Source of the DNA: Bradyrhizobium sp. CSA112
GTDB taxonomy: Bacteria > Pseudomonadota > Alphaproteobacteria > Rhizobiales > Xanthobacteraceae
Length of the DNA: 64,000 nucleotides
Reading direction: 5' to 3'
Assembly (NCBI RefSeq): GCF_029051645.1
Contig: NZ_JAACFS010000014.1
Location: 62,001 to 126,000 of the forward strand
In this document: piece by piece, positions 40,311 through 51,869 of the stretch
Layout: each line of letters begins with the position of its first letter
How positions within the stretch are numbered: position 1 is the stretch's first letter
Notes under the pieces: model-generated
The model's database searches: none
Told to the model about the DNA's origin: nothing
Seen by the model: only the letters and a program-made list of their open reading frames with translations
Made by a program: the position numbers and the translations under genes

Positions 40311-42553
40311 TGCCTGATCTTCTGCTGGAGCTATTCTCCGAGGAAATCCCCGCGCGCATGCAGGCGAAGGCGGCGGACGATCTGCGCCGCGTGGTGACCG
40401 ACAAGCTCGTCGCTGAGGGCCTCGTCTATGAAGGCGCCAAAGCGTTCGCGACGCCGCGGCGGCTGGCGCTGACCGTGCACGGCATCCCGATACGGCAATC
40501 CGACCTGAAGGAAGAACGCCGCGGCCCGCGCGTCGGCGGCCCCGATGCCGCGATCCAGGGATTCTTGAAAGCGACCGGGCTTGCCCGGATCGAAGACGCC
40601 AAAATTCAAACCGACCCGAAGAAGGGCGACTTCTACATCGCGCTGATCGAAAAGCCCGGTCGCGCAACGATCGACGTGCTCGCCGAGATATTGCCGGTCA
40701 TCATCAGAACTTTCCCGTGGCCGAAATCGATGCGCTGGGGCGAACGCTCTGTCAAATCGGGTTCGCTCTCCTGGGTGCGGCCGCTGCATTCGATCATCGC
40801 GACCTTTGGGCCCGAGACCGAAGAGCCCGACGTGGTGAAGTTTTCCGTCGACGGCATCGAGGCCGGCCAGACCACGTTCGGCCACCGGTTCATGGCGCCC
40901 GCTGCAATCTCCGTGCGCCGCTTTGCGGACTATGAAGCGAAGCTGAAGGCCGCCAAGGTCGTGCTCGATCCGCAGGCGCGCAGGGACATTATCCTCGCCG
41001 ACGCCAAGCAATTGGCGTTCGCGCAAGGCTTTGAGCTGGTCGAGGATCCAGCACTGGCGGACGAGGTCGCAGGCCTCGTCGAATGGCCGATCGCGCTGAT
41101 GGGGTCTTTCGACGAGGAGTATCTCACGATCCCGGATGAAGTGATCCGCGCCACCATCCGCAACAACCAGAAATGTTTTGTGGTCAGCGATCCCAAGACG
41201 GGCAAGCTCACCAACAAGTTCATCCTCACCGCCAACATCGAGGCTACGGACGGCGGCAAGACCATCATTGGCGGCAACGAGCGCGTGATCCGCGCGCGGC
41301 TGAGCGATGCGAAATTCTTCTATGAGACCGACCTGAAGACGAAGCTCGAATCTCGCTTGCCGAAGTTCGAGCAGATCGTGTTTCACGAGAAGCTCGGATC
41401 AGAGGGCCAACACATAAGGCGCGTTGAGCATCTTGCGGTCGAAATCGCCCCATTGGTAGGGGCCGACAAGGAAACGGTTAGGCGCGCGGCCCGGCTTGCA
41501 CGAGCTGATCGGCTCAGTGAAGTGGTCGGTGAGTTTCCCGAACTTCAGGGCTTAATGGGAAAATACTACGCGCTGGCACAAGGCGAGGACCCCTCTGTCG
41601 CAGCGGCGAGCGAAGAGCACTACAAGCCTCAGGGGCAGTCCGATGGTTTGCCGACTAATCCGGTGAGCATTGCCGTGGCTCTCGCCGATAAGATCGACAT
41701 GTTGGTCGGGTTTTGGGGGATTAACGAAAAGCCGACGGGCAGTAAGGATCCATATGCACTGAGACGCGCCGCGCTGGGCGTCATACGCATTATCCTTGAG
41801 AACCAAATTCATCTTCCATTGGTTGACATCTTTACAACCTCAGACATCGAGAATTTCTTGGATATCAAGAGCGCAAGGCTTGAAGGGCCAAGACTTGCGC
41901 TTGTGCGACTCGAAGAACAAGGCGGACTATCGCAAGGAAATGTCGAACGTCTTTGGCACCGGCTTGTCGACAAGACTTTTGCTGATGCGGTTGTCGAGGA
42001 AGAGGCAAAGACTGCAAAGGATAGGGTCTTCGATCTGCTGGACTTTCTCGTAGATCGCTTGGAGATACAGCTTCGTGCTGTCGGTGCACGACACGATCTA
42101 GTTAAGGCTGCATTTTCGGTGCTGCTCGAAGACGATCTCCTGACGATCGTCCGCCGCGTCGAGGCGCTCGGCAAGTTCCTCGACACCGACGACGGCAAGA
42201 ACCTGCTTGCAGGGACCAAGCGTGCGAGTAACATCCTCTCGATCGAGGAGAAGCGGGACAAACGCACGTTCGACGGCGCGCCGGATGCCGGGCTGTACAA
42301 TTTGCCTGAGGAAAAGGCGCTGGCTCAGGCGATCGACCAGGTCAAGAGCGAAGCTGGCGGCGCCGTTGCCAGGGAAGATTTTGCCACCGCGATGAGCGCG
42401 ATGGCAAAGCTGCGTCCGGCAGTCGATGCGTTCTTCGACAAGGTCAAGGTCAATGACGATGAACCCAAGGTGCGCGAGAACCGACTAAAGCTTCTGAATG
42501 AAATCCGCGCGGCGACCCGTGCGGTTGCGGATTTTTCGAAGATCGAAGGCTAG
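40310..42553 (+). CDS. glyS: Glycine-tRNA ligase beta subunit
   Basis: This 747-residue protein starts MPDLLLELFSEEIPARMQAK at 40310, overlapping the glyQ stop (TGATG). B3/4-like and HD-like domains follow, for example SMRWGERSVKSGSLSWVRPL, TIPDEVIRATIRNNQKCF and GSKDPYALRRAALGVI, and the C-terminus carries the anticodon-binding region. It recognises tRNA-Gly together with GlyQ. From about 41395 to 42110 the codon choice changes sharply (more A/T at third positions, rare TTA, ATA, AGG and AGA codons), then returns to the local style. The protein reading frame is intact. Confidence 0.97.
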   Translation: MPDLLLELFSEEIPARMQAKAADDLRRVVTDKLVAEGLVYEGAKAFATPRRLALTVHGIPIRQSDLKEERRGPRVGGPDAAIQGFLKATGLARIEDAKIQTDPKKGDFYIALIEKPGRATIDVLAEILPVIIRTFPWPKSMRWGERSVKSGSLSWVRPLHSIIATFGPETEEPDVVKFSVDGIEAGQTTFGHRFMAPAAISVRRFADYEAKLKAAKVVLDPQARRDIILADAKQLAFAQGFELVEDPALADEVAGLVEWPIALMGSFDEEYLTIPDEVIRATIRNNQKCFVVSDPKTGKLTNKFILTANIEATDGGKTIIGGNERVIRARLSDAKFFYETDLKTKLESRLPKFEQIVFHEKLGSEGQHIRRVEHLAVEIAPLVGADKETVRRAARLARADRLSEVVGEFPELQGLMGKYYALAQGEDPSVAAASEEHYKPQGQSDGLPTNPVSIAVALADKIDMLVGFWGINEKPTGSKDPYALRRAALGVIRIILENQIHLPLVDIFTTSDIENFLDIKSARLEGPRLALVRLEEQGGLSQGNVERLWHRLVDKTFADAVVEEEAKTAKDRVFDLLDFLVDRLEIQLRAVGARHDLVKAAFSVLLEDDLLTIVRRVEALGKFLDTDDGKNLLAGTKRASNILSIEEKRDKRTFDGAPDAGLYNLPEEKALAQAIDQVKSEAGGAVAREDFATAMSAMAKLRPAVDAFFDKVKVNDDEPKVRENRLKLLNEIRAATRAVADFSKIEG

Positions 42554-42556
42554 ATC

Positions 42557-43159
42557 ATGGATCGTCAGACGCTCGCCGCTTATGACTTGGATGCGGCAGC
42601 GTTCGCGAAGGACTGGGTCGATCAGCCGGCGCCCGTCGACCTGCAGGAAATCGTCGAGCGGTTTTTCGTGCGCGGCGGCACCTCGGCCGATATCGGCTGC
42701 GGCTGCGGCCGTGAGGTCGCCTGGCTCCACGCGAATGGTTTTTCGGCCGTGGGCTTCGATGCCTCGGAAGGCCTGCTCAACGAAGCACGCCGGCGATATC
42801 CTTCGCTCAAGTTCGCGCATGCCGAATTGCCCGACCTGCGCGGCGTCGGCACGTTCGACAACGTCCTGTGCGAAACCGTGATCATGCATCTCGACCGCAA
42901 GCAGATTGCGGCATCGGTTCGCCGTCTGCTCGATATCGTCAAGCCCAGCGGCATTCTCTATCTGAGCTGGCGCGTCACCGAGGGCGCCGATCAACGCGAT
43001 GCACAGGGACGGCTTTACGTGGCGTTCGATGCCGCCCTGGTGCTGGCGGAACTGAAGACGGTAACGGTGCTGCTCGATGAAGAGGCGGTCAGCGCCTCAT
43101 CGGGAAAGAAGACCCACCGGCTCGTGGTGAAGAAGCCGGGACTGGAGATCAGGGAATAA
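42557..43159 (+). CDS. Class I SAM-dependent methyltransferase
   Basis: This 200-residue protein starts MDRQTLAAYDLDAAAFAKDW. The SAM-binding motif SADIGCGCGREVAWLHANGF lies at about 40-59, with GFDASEGLLNEARRRYPSLK and FDNVLCETVIMHLDRKQIAA following. The methyl acceptor is unknown. It begins three bases after the glyS stop, so it is probably co-transcribed with glyQS; that may hint at a tRNA or translation-related role, but this is inference. Confidence 0.88.
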   Translation: MDRQTLAAYDLDAAAFAKDWVDQPAPVDLQEIVERFFVRGGTSADIGCGCGREVAWLHANGFSAVGFDASEGLLNEARRRYPSLKFAHAELPDLRGVGTFDNVLCETVIMHLDRKQIAASVRRLLDIVKPSGILYLSWRVTEGADQRDAQGRLYVAFDAALVLAELKTVTVLLDEEAVSASSGKKTHRLVVKKPGLEIRE

Positions 43160-43162
43160 ATT

Positions 43163-43259
43163 GTAGGGTGGGCAAAGCGAAGCGTGCCCACCAAGGGTCC
43201 CGAGAAGCATGCCGATGGAATGGTGGGCACGGCGCGAAGAGCGCCTTTGCCCACCCTAC
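43163..43259. repeat. Intergenic palindromic repeat, family B copy 5
   Basis: GTAGGGTGGGCAAAGCGAAG at left and GCGCCTTTGCCCACCCTAC at right, with inner CGTGCCCACCA and TGGTGGGCACG. It follows the methyltransferase gene. Confidence 0.95.
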
Positions 43260-43285
43260 AGCTGCGGCCGCGTACACAAACAAAA

Positions 43286-43313
43286 CCCCGCCCGGAGGGG
43301 ACGCCGGGCGGGG
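43286..43313 (-). terminator. Intrinsic terminator hairpin, probably bidirectional
   Basis: Perfect 10-bp stem CCCCGCCCGG/CCGGGCGGGG around an eight-base loop. On the minus strand it is followed by TTTTGTTTGTG, serving the DUF1236 gene; on the plus strand by TCTTTGT, so it may also end transcripts from the methyltransferase side. Confidence 0.85.
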
Positions 43314-43384
43314 TCTTTGTCCGGTCGTATCTCGCGCACATCCGCTTGCGCGGCGCCCGGACCAATCGTTCAGGCTACTGAAGG

Positions 43385-43741
43385 TCAATCGACCACCTGA
43401 ACGATACGACGTGAGCGCGGTTCGACCAGTATCGTCTGGCCGTTCACCACGGTGTAGCGATAGGGCGTCATGCTAAACGATTGCGGCACGTCGTAATAGG
43501 TCACGCCGGCTTCCGGCAGCACGGCGCCAACCGTCACACGCTCGGAAATCGTGTAGTTCGGTACGCGTTCACGCACGACGTATTCGCGGAAGGCCGGACG
43601 CTGGTCGGCAGTGATGCCTTCGTGTTCACCGATGACGGTCGTGCTGCGGCCGACGGTACCGGTGGTGGTCTGCGCCTGAGCCGCGATCGGGGCAGCCATT
43701 GCGCCGGCGATCGCCGCAATGGCAAACAGTCTGTTCCGCAT
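43385..43741 (-). CDS. DUF1236 exported protein
   Basis: This 118-residue protein has a signal peptide (MRNRLFAIAAIAGAMAAPIA, cleavage after AQA). The mature part contains ADQRPAFREYVVRERVPNYT, VTVGAVLPEAGVTYYDVPQS and VVNGQTILVEPRSRRIVQVV, the DUF1236 pattern common in Rhizobiales. It is probably periplasmic; function is unknown. ATG 43741 has GAAGGAG six bases upstream; a longer reading to 43786 is unsupported. An intrinsic terminator follows. Confidence 0.92.
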   Translation of the reverse strand: MRNRLFAIAAIAGAMAAPIAAQAQTTTGTVGRSTTVIGEHEGITADQRPAFREYVVRERVPNYTISERVTVGAVLPEAGVTYYDVPQSFSMTPYRYTVVNGQTILVEPRSRRIVQVVD

Positions 43742-43972
43742 GGTCAACTCCTTCGCGGGAAGAGGCGCCGGCTTCCGCCAGCGCATACAATGCGGGCCAA
43801 TTCATCCCGTGCCTGCATTGTTCCTGAAAACCGCGGCCTCATCCGAGGCATTTCTGGGGAATTGTTGCGGAGGCTGGAACCCATTGAAGCGGTAAGCGTC
43901 TTGCTATTCCGGAACCGCGCCAGCGGTTAAGTTGCTCCCCTCGATTCGATTCCCCATCAGCCGGAGATTTCA

Positions 43973-44128
43973 ATGACCATCACCGCCGCGAACGTTCCCG
44001 CTATTGTCGCCCTTGTTGCGGGAATTTTTATCCTCATCATGCCGCGGCTACTCAATTACATCGTCGCTATCTACCTGATCTTCGTAGGCCTGGTCGGTCT
44101 CGGCGTGCTCAAGATGTTTCGGTTCTAG
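43973..44128 (+). CDS. DUF3096 small membrane protein
   Basis: This 51-residue protein starts MTITAANVPAIVALVAGIFI and continues ILIMPRLLNYIVAIYLIFVG before LVGLGVLKMFRF. Two hydrophobic helices joined at MPRLLNY are the DUF3096 pattern. GGAG lies eight bases before ATG 43973. Function unknown; it precedes ppdK by about 90 bases but need not be co-transcribed. Confidence 0.88.
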   Translation: MTITAANVPAIVALVAGIFILIMPRLLNYIVAIYLIFVGLVGLGVLKMFRF

Positions 44129-44220
44129 CGCAGGAAAGCAGGGTTTCGCAGCTTGCGCGGAACCCCTCAAAATGGTGTAAGGCGCGCATCTTTCTCCCCT
44201 TTTTCGGATAGTTGGAATCC

Positions 44221-47091
<2,871 letters not shown>

Positions 47092-47115
47092 GCTTCGCAG
47101 CCAGAGAGATTGGAG

Positions 47116-47145
47116 TGGCCGGGATTTTCCCGGCCATTTTCTTTT
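47116..47145 (+). terminator. Intrinsic terminator after ppdK
   Basis: Stem TGGCCGGGA/TCCCGGCCA (nine perfect pairs, three-base loop) followed by TTTTCTTTTG. It lies 24 bases after the ppdK stop. Confidence 0.92.
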
Positions 47146-47161
47146 GCACATAATGCGAGGC

Positions 47162-47262
47162 GTCATTCCGGGATGGTCCGAAGGACCAGACCCGGAATCT
47201 CGAGATTCTCAGGTGCGCAATTGCGCACCTTAGTTCGATGCTTCGCATCGCCCCGGAATGAC
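47162..47262. repeat. Intergenic palindromic repeat, family A copy 3
   Basis: Starts GTCATTCCGGGATGGTCCG and ends CATCGCCCCGGAATGAC, with the central CCCGGAATCTCGAGATTC block. It has an extra GGTGCGCAATTGCGCACC palindrome not in the other two copies. It follows the ppdK terminator. Confidence 0.92.
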
Positions 47263-47514
47263 GGTCGCGATCATGAGTTCCAGTCGTCACACGGACGCGC
47301 CGATTTTCTTCATCATCTTCGTTGACGAGATGTTTACCACTTTCATCACGCGCCTGTTTACCAACCCTTCTCATGCGTCAGGCGAAACCCGCGCGATGTC
47401 TTGCGTGTAACGCGCAGGCCACGCCGATTAACTCCCCGGCAACCTAAATTCGATACCAACAATAAAGGTCGAATTGCACGGATGTACTGACATTCGACCC
47501 TTTGTAAGCGTTGC
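47263..47514. other. Non-coding stretch before the cell wall hydrolase gene
   Basis: With the terminator and repeat above, this makes a 423-base gap between genes. It is less GC-rich than its surroundings and presumably holds the promoter of the hydrolase gene. I see no convincing gene or palindrome. Confidence 0.5.
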
Positions 47515-48963
47515 GTGAGCGTACCGATGTTTGTGTTGCGTAACCAGCCGAAGGGCGCGCGGTTTGCGTCCTTCGGTCTCGGTCTCTGCGTCTTCGCATT
47601 GATGCCGACCGAGATCGGATATCAGGATATTGCCTCGCTGCTGGCGCGCCAGCCCGGCGTCGCCGAGCGCTGGCAGAAGCGGGTGTTCTCGTCCGCCGGT
47701 ACTATCCAGGTCGCAACGTTCAGTTTCGGCCGTCCGATCGGAACCTTCTCGCCGCAAACTGCGACCTACCGACTGGCCCGCCTCGACAATCAAGGCATCG
47801 ACATCACGGGATCTGTGACGCGCAACCCGCTCGTCGCTCCGCCGCCGCGTTATCACGCCGCCGATTTTCCCAAGGTCGATCGCACGCTGAAGGGTGATCG
47901 GCTCATCGTGACGCCGCCACCGCCTGCGGAAACGGCAGTCCCTGCCGAGCGCGCGCCGGTGACCGAGGATCCCGCGACATCAAATGCCTCGGTCAAGGGC
48001 GCCAAGACCGCCGAAACGATGCCGTCGATCGAGCGCGCGCCGCTCGATCCCGAGTTGCAGGCCGCGCTCAGCGCGCCGCCGCTTGAACAATATGATATGT
48101 CGCTCTCACTCGAAACCAAACCGCATGATGACTTCAAGGTCGCGCCGAAGGCCGCCGAGCCACCGCGCGATGGTTTCTCCTTCAAAACCTCGAGCCTGTT
48201 CTTTGGCTCGTCGCTCGGCTCGCCCGAAAGCATCGAGCGATGGCAGCCCGGCGAAGAGCCTGTCATCGTGATGCCGACCGCGCGTTCCGATCCCGACATG
48301 AAGGTGATGGCCTCGCTGCCGGTCGACGCCGACGGTCCGGTGCGGGCCGGCGACATGGGCGAGAGCGTCGCGCCGAAGGGCGAAGTCAACGCCGACAACC
48401 AGCGCGCCAAGACGCCGGCCGAGCGTCTCGGCCTGTTCGACGAAAAGTCGCGCGCCAAGTCGGAGAAGTGCCTGGCTGAAGCCGTCTACTTCGAAGCCCG
48501 CGGCGAAGCGGTGCGGGGCCAGATCGCGGTGGCGCAGGTGGTGCTGAACCGTGCCTTCTCCGGCAAATATCCCGAAACCGTGTGCGGCGTGGTCTACCAG
48601 AACAAGCACCGTCATTTGGCGTGCCAGTTCACCTTTGCCTGCGACAACAACAAGGACGTCATTCGCGAGCCCGAGATGTGGGAGCGCGCGCAAAGAATCG
48701 CGAAAGCGATACTCGACGGCCAGCTCTGGCTGCCGGAAGTCGACAAGTCGACGCACTATCACGCCTATTGGGTGCGCCCGTCCTGGGTCAATGAAATGAA
48801 GAAGATGTCCAAGTTCGGCGTGCACACGTTCTACCGACCGCGCGCCTGGGGCAACGGCAGCGATGCGCCGAGCTGGGGCACGGCCGCCGAGACCGCGGCG
48901 ATCTCCGCCAAGCTCGCCGAAGCCGCACAAAGCTCGGCCGAGCAGGCCAGCGCGAAACGGTGA
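47515..48963 (+). CDS. SleB-type cell wall hydrolase
   Basis: This 482-residue protein starts from GTG 47515 as MSVPMFVLRNQPKGARFASF and has a hydrophobic segment near 18-33. A long Pro/Ala/Glu-rich region follows. The hydrolase_2 (SleB) domain is at about 320-440: CLAEAVYFEARGEAVRGQIA with the catalytic Glu, VVLNRAFSGKYPETVCGVVY, and HLACQFTFACD. The family cleaves peptidoglycan, in spore formers as cortex lytic enzyme and elsewhere in cell-wall remodelling. It likely acts in the periplasm while anchored to the inner membrane. Confidence 0.92.
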   Translation: MSVPMFVLRNQPKGARFASFGLGLCVFALMPTEIGYQDIASLLARQPGVAERWQKRVFSSAGTIQVATFSFGRPIGTFSPQTATYRLARLDNQGIDITGSVTRNPLVAPPPRYHAADFPKVDRTLKGDRLIVTPPPPAETAVPAERAPVTEDPATSNASVKGAKTAETMPSIERAPLDPELQAALSAPPLEQYDMSLSLETKPHDDFKVAPKAAEPPRDGFSFKTSSLFFGSSLGSPESIERWQPGEEPVIVMPTARSDPDMKVMASLPVDADGPVRAGDMGESVAPKGEVNADNQRAKTPAERLGLFDEKSRAKSEKCLAEAVYFEARGEAVRGQIAVAQVVLNRAFSGKYPETVCGVVYQNKHRHLACQFTFACDNNKDVIREPEMWERAQRIAKAILDGQLWLPEVDKSTHYHAYWVRPSWVNEMKKMSKFGVHTFYRPRAWGNGSDAPSWGTAAETAAISAKLAEAAQSSAEQASAKR

Positions 48964-48968
48964 CGTCT

Positions 48969-49133
48969 GTCGTCCCTGCGAACGCAGGGACCCATACCGC
49001 GTGATCTTTCGATGAAGCGCGATGGCAGACGCTCTGCGTCAGCCAACTCACCGCCATAGCTTGTAAAGCCGTCTCCCCTCCTGCCCATTCCGGCGGCCGC
49101 GGCGTATGGGTCCTTTGCGTTCGCAGGGACGAC
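48969..49133. repeat. Intergenic palindromic repeat, family F
   Basis: GTCGTCCCTGCGAACGCAGG with GACCCATAC at left, GTATGGGTCCTTTGCGTTCG with CAGGGACGAC at right. The middle carries about 100 bases of less conserved sequence. Seen once here. Confidence 0.9.
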
Positions 49134-49311
49134 ATCATGGCGAACCGTCGCCCCTGCAAAATTGTACTCATTGCCCTCGCCAATTTTGCAGAGCTGCCCT
49201 GCAGCGGAAAATTTTTCTATGGCGCCCCCTTGGGCTTTTCATGCATCTGCATTAACTCAGCGTAACGTTTCGCCTGGCGGTTCCGGGCGCGGATTGTCCA
49301 GGGGGAAATAG
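49134..49311. other. Non-coding stretch before the MFS gene
   Basis: Together with the family F repeat this forms a 348-base gap between genes. It includes an A/T-richer segment (GGAAAATTTTTCTATGG, about 49206-49222) that may be promoter DNA. No gene is evident. Confidence 0.5.
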
Positions 49312-50571
49312 ATGGCTGTTACCAGCGGCGAGCTTCGTCCATCCTCCGGCCTTGGTACCTGGCGCACCCCGCTTGTCATCATCATCTGCGGCTGCGCGAT
49401 CGCGCTGCTGAGCTTCGGGCCGCGCTCGAGCCTCGGCTTTTTCGTCCAGCCGATGAGCCGCGAGTTCGCCTGGGGGCGCGACGTTTTCGGCCTCGCGCTG
49501 GCGCTGCAGAATCTGTTGTGGGGCCTCGGCCAGCCGATCGCGGGTGCCATCGCCGATCGCTTCGGCATCCTGCGAGTGATGATCGTCGGCGCGCTGCTCT
49601 ATGCCGGCGGTCTGCTCCTGATGCGTTATTCCACGGCGCCGCTTTCGCTCGATCTCGGCGCCGGCGTCCTGATCGGCTTCGGTCTATCAGGCTGTTCGTT
49701 CAACCTGGTGCTGTCGGCATTCAGCAAGCTGCTGCCGCCCGAGCGGCGCGGTTTTGCGCTCGGCGCCGGCACCGCGGCCGGCTCGTTCGGGCAATTCCTG
49801 TTCGCGCCGTTCGGCGTCGCGATGATCGACAATTTCGGCTGGCAGGCGGCGCTGACGGTGTTCGCCTTGCTGATGCTCTTGATAATACCGCTGTCGCTTG
49901 CGATCGCGACGCCACCGGCACCGACGTCATCGTCGTCGAACGTTCCTGCCGCGGACCAGCAATCGTTCAAGACGGCGCTGGCGGAGGCGTTCGGCCATCG
50001 CTCCTATGTATTGCTGGTGCTGGGCTTCTTCACCTGCGGCTTCCAGCTCGCCTTCATCACCGTGCATCTTCCGGCGTATCTTGCCGATCGCGGCGTCTCG
50101 GCGCAGACCGGCGGCTGGGTGGTCGCGGCCATCGGCCTCTTCAACATCATCGGCTCGCTCGGCGTCGGCTGGCTGCAGAATCTGTATCCGAAGCGCTATA
50201 TCCTGTCGCTGATCTATTTGACGCGCGCGCTCGCCATCATCGCCTTCATCTCGTTCCCGATCACCACCTTCTCGGCCATTGCGTTCGGCGCCATCAGCGG
50301 ACTGACCTGGCTCTCGACAGTGCCGCCGACTTCGGCGCTGGTGGCGCTGATGTTCGGTACCCGCTGGTTCGCAACGCTCTATGGCTTTGCCTTCGTCAGC
50401 CATCAGGTCGGCGGTTTCCTTGGCGTCTGGCTCGGCGGCATCGTGTTCGAGCAGTTCGGCTCCTACACGGCGATCTGGTGGCTCTCGATCTTGTTTGGTG
50501 TGCTGTCGGCGCTGATCAACCTGCCGATCGTCGAGCAGCCGGTCGCGCGCCCGGTTGCACAACCCGCCTGA
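49312..50571 (+). CDS. Major facilitator superfamily transporter
   Basis: This 419-residue protein has about twelve hydrophobic segments starting near residue 18. The loop between helices 2 and 3 is GAIADRFGILRVM, a typical MFS motif A variant, and RRGFALGAGTAAGSFGQFLF is in the first half. The general layout resembles monocarboxylate/OFA-type transporters. Substrate is unknown. It has no clustered metabolic partner; the next gene is an AcuI-like oxidoreductase about 150 bases downstream across a repeat. Confidence 0.9.
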   Translation: MAVTSGELRPSSGLGTWRTPLVIIICGCAIALLSFGPRSSLGFFVQPMSREFAWGRDVFGLALALQNLLWGLGQPIAGAIADRFGILRVMIVGALLYAGGLLLMRYSTAPLSLDLGAGVLIGFGLSGCSFNLVLSAFSKLLPPERRGFALGAGTAAGSFGQFLFAPFGVAMIDNFGWQAALTVFALLMLLIIPLSLAIATPPAPTSSSSNVPAADQQSFKTALAEAFGHRSYVLLVLGFFTCGFQLAFITVHLPAYLADRGVSAQTGGWVVAAIGLFNIIGSLGVGWLQNLYPKRYILSLIYLTRALAIIAFISFPITTFSAIAFGAISGLTWLSTVPPTSALVALMFGTRWFATLYGFAFVSHQVGGFLGVWLGGIVFEQFGSYTAIWWLSILFGVLSALINLPIVEQPVARPVAQPA

Positions 50572-50603
50572 TGCGGTAAACGACTTCCAAGAAGCAACTT
50601 TTC

Positions 50604-50691
50604 GTCATGCCCGGGCTTGTCCCGGGCATCCACGTCTTTACTGTCAGCGGTAACCAAGAACGTGGATGGCCGGGACAAGCCCGGCGATGAC
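50604..50691. repeat. Intergenic palindromic repeat, family C copy 3
   Basis: GTCATGCCCGGGCTTGTCCC at left and GGGACAAGCCCGGCGATGAC at right, with CCACGTC and CGTGG inner arms. It lies between the MFS and oxidoreductase genes. Confidence 0.93.
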
Positions 50692-50720
50692 GCGTGGGTG
50701 GTCAAGTCCGGGAGGTTGCC

Positions 50721-51707
50721 ATGGGAACGTTCAAGGCCATCAGGATCGACAAGGCGGACAAGGGCACCACCGCCGCGCTGATGCAGTTCGACGAAGCCGA
50801 GTTGATGGAAGGCGACGTCACCGTTGCGGTCGAATGGTCGACGCTGAACTACAAGGATGGTCTCGCCGTCACCGGGAAGGCCCCAGTGGTGCGGCGCTTC
50901 CCGATGATCGCCGGCATCGACTTCGCAGGCACCGTCGAACAATCCTCGCATCCGGAGTGGAAGGCGGGCGACAAGGTCGTCTGCAACGGCTGGGGCATGG
51001 GCGAGACCCATCTCGGCGCCTACGCCGAGAAGGCGCGCGTCAGGGGTGACTGGCTGGTGCGGCTGCCCGATGGAATTTCGACGCGTGAGGCGATGGCGAT
51101 CGGCACCGCCGGCTACACCGCGATGCTGTCGGTGCTGGCGCTGGAGAAACACGGCCTGACGCCTGCGAGCGGCGCGGTCGTGGTGACCGGCGCCGCCGGC
51201 GGCGTCGGTTCGGTCGCTACCGCTGTGCTCTCCAAGCTCGGCTACCACGTCATCGCGTCCACCGGGCGGACGTCGGAAGCCGATTATCTCAAAGGCCTCG
51301 GCGCGGCCGAGGTGATCGACCGTGCCGAGCTCGCAGGACCCGCCAAGCCGTTGGCCAAGGAGCGCTGGGCGGGCGGCGTCGACAGCGTCGGATCGACCAC
51401 ACTCGCCAACCTGCTCTCGATGACGAAATATGGCGGTGCCATCGCGGCCTGCGGCCTTGCCGCAGGCATGGATCTGCCGTCCTCGGTCGCGCCGTTTATT
51501 TTGCGTGGAGTGTGCCTTCTGGGCATCGATTCCGTGATGTGTCCGTTGCCCCAGCGCAAGCTTGCATGGAACCGCCTTGCCAGCGATTTGGATAAGGGTA
51601 AACTCGCTGAAATTACTCACGAAATTGGCCTTGACCAGGTCATCGGGGCGGGCGCGCAAATTCTCGCTGGACAGGTCCGCGGTCGAATCGTGGTAAAAAT
51701 TGTCTAA
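50721..51707 (+). CDS. AcuI/YhdH-like zinc-independent medium-chain oxidoreductase
   Basis: This 328-residue NADPH-dependent MDR protein starts MGTFKAIRIDKADKGTTAAL. Visible features are STLNYKDGLAVTGKAPVVRR, the substrate-binding PMIAGIDFAGTVE, and the NADPH-binding GAAGGVGSVATAVLSKLGY (about 157-175). It ends AGQVRGRIVVKIV, like YhdH/AcuI. AcuI reduces acryloyl-CoA to propionyl-CoA; whether this copy does is inference from family. ATG 50721 is chosen because GGGAGG lies seven bases upstream; the frame extends to 50694. Confidence 0.92.
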   Translation: MGTFKAIRIDKADKGTTAALMQFDEAELMEGDVTVAVEWSTLNYKDGLAVTGKAPVVRRFPMIAGIDFAGTVEQSSHPEWKAGDKVVCNGWGMGETHLGAYAEKARVRGDWLVRLPDGISTREAMAIGTAGYTAMLSVLALEKHGLTPASGAVVVTGAAGGVGSVATAVLSKLGYHVIASTGRTSEADYLKGLGAAEVIDRAELAGPAKPLAKERWAGGVDSVGSTTLANLLSMTKYGGAIAACGLAAGMDLPSSVAPFILRGVCLLGIDSVMCPLPQRKLAWNRLASDLDKGKLAEITHEIGLDQVIGAGAQILAGQVRGRIVVKIV

Positions 51708-51869
51708 CGGCGTTCAGACTTTGCCAACTAAGCTGCTCCAATGTTGCCACTGTTGATATGGTAAGCAGCGGGTAAAGAGGCCTGCAGCATGATCCGGTAG
51801 ATTGGGGTCCCGGTTTTCATGCTCAAGCCAAGGCGGGCGCCCGCGCTCTTGTTAAGTTGGAGTAGCTGC

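Noticed and set aside
39219..40667. Minus-strand open frame opposite glyQ
   Set aside because: Antisense to the strongly conserved glyQ; low-complexity Arg/Ala-rich sequence.
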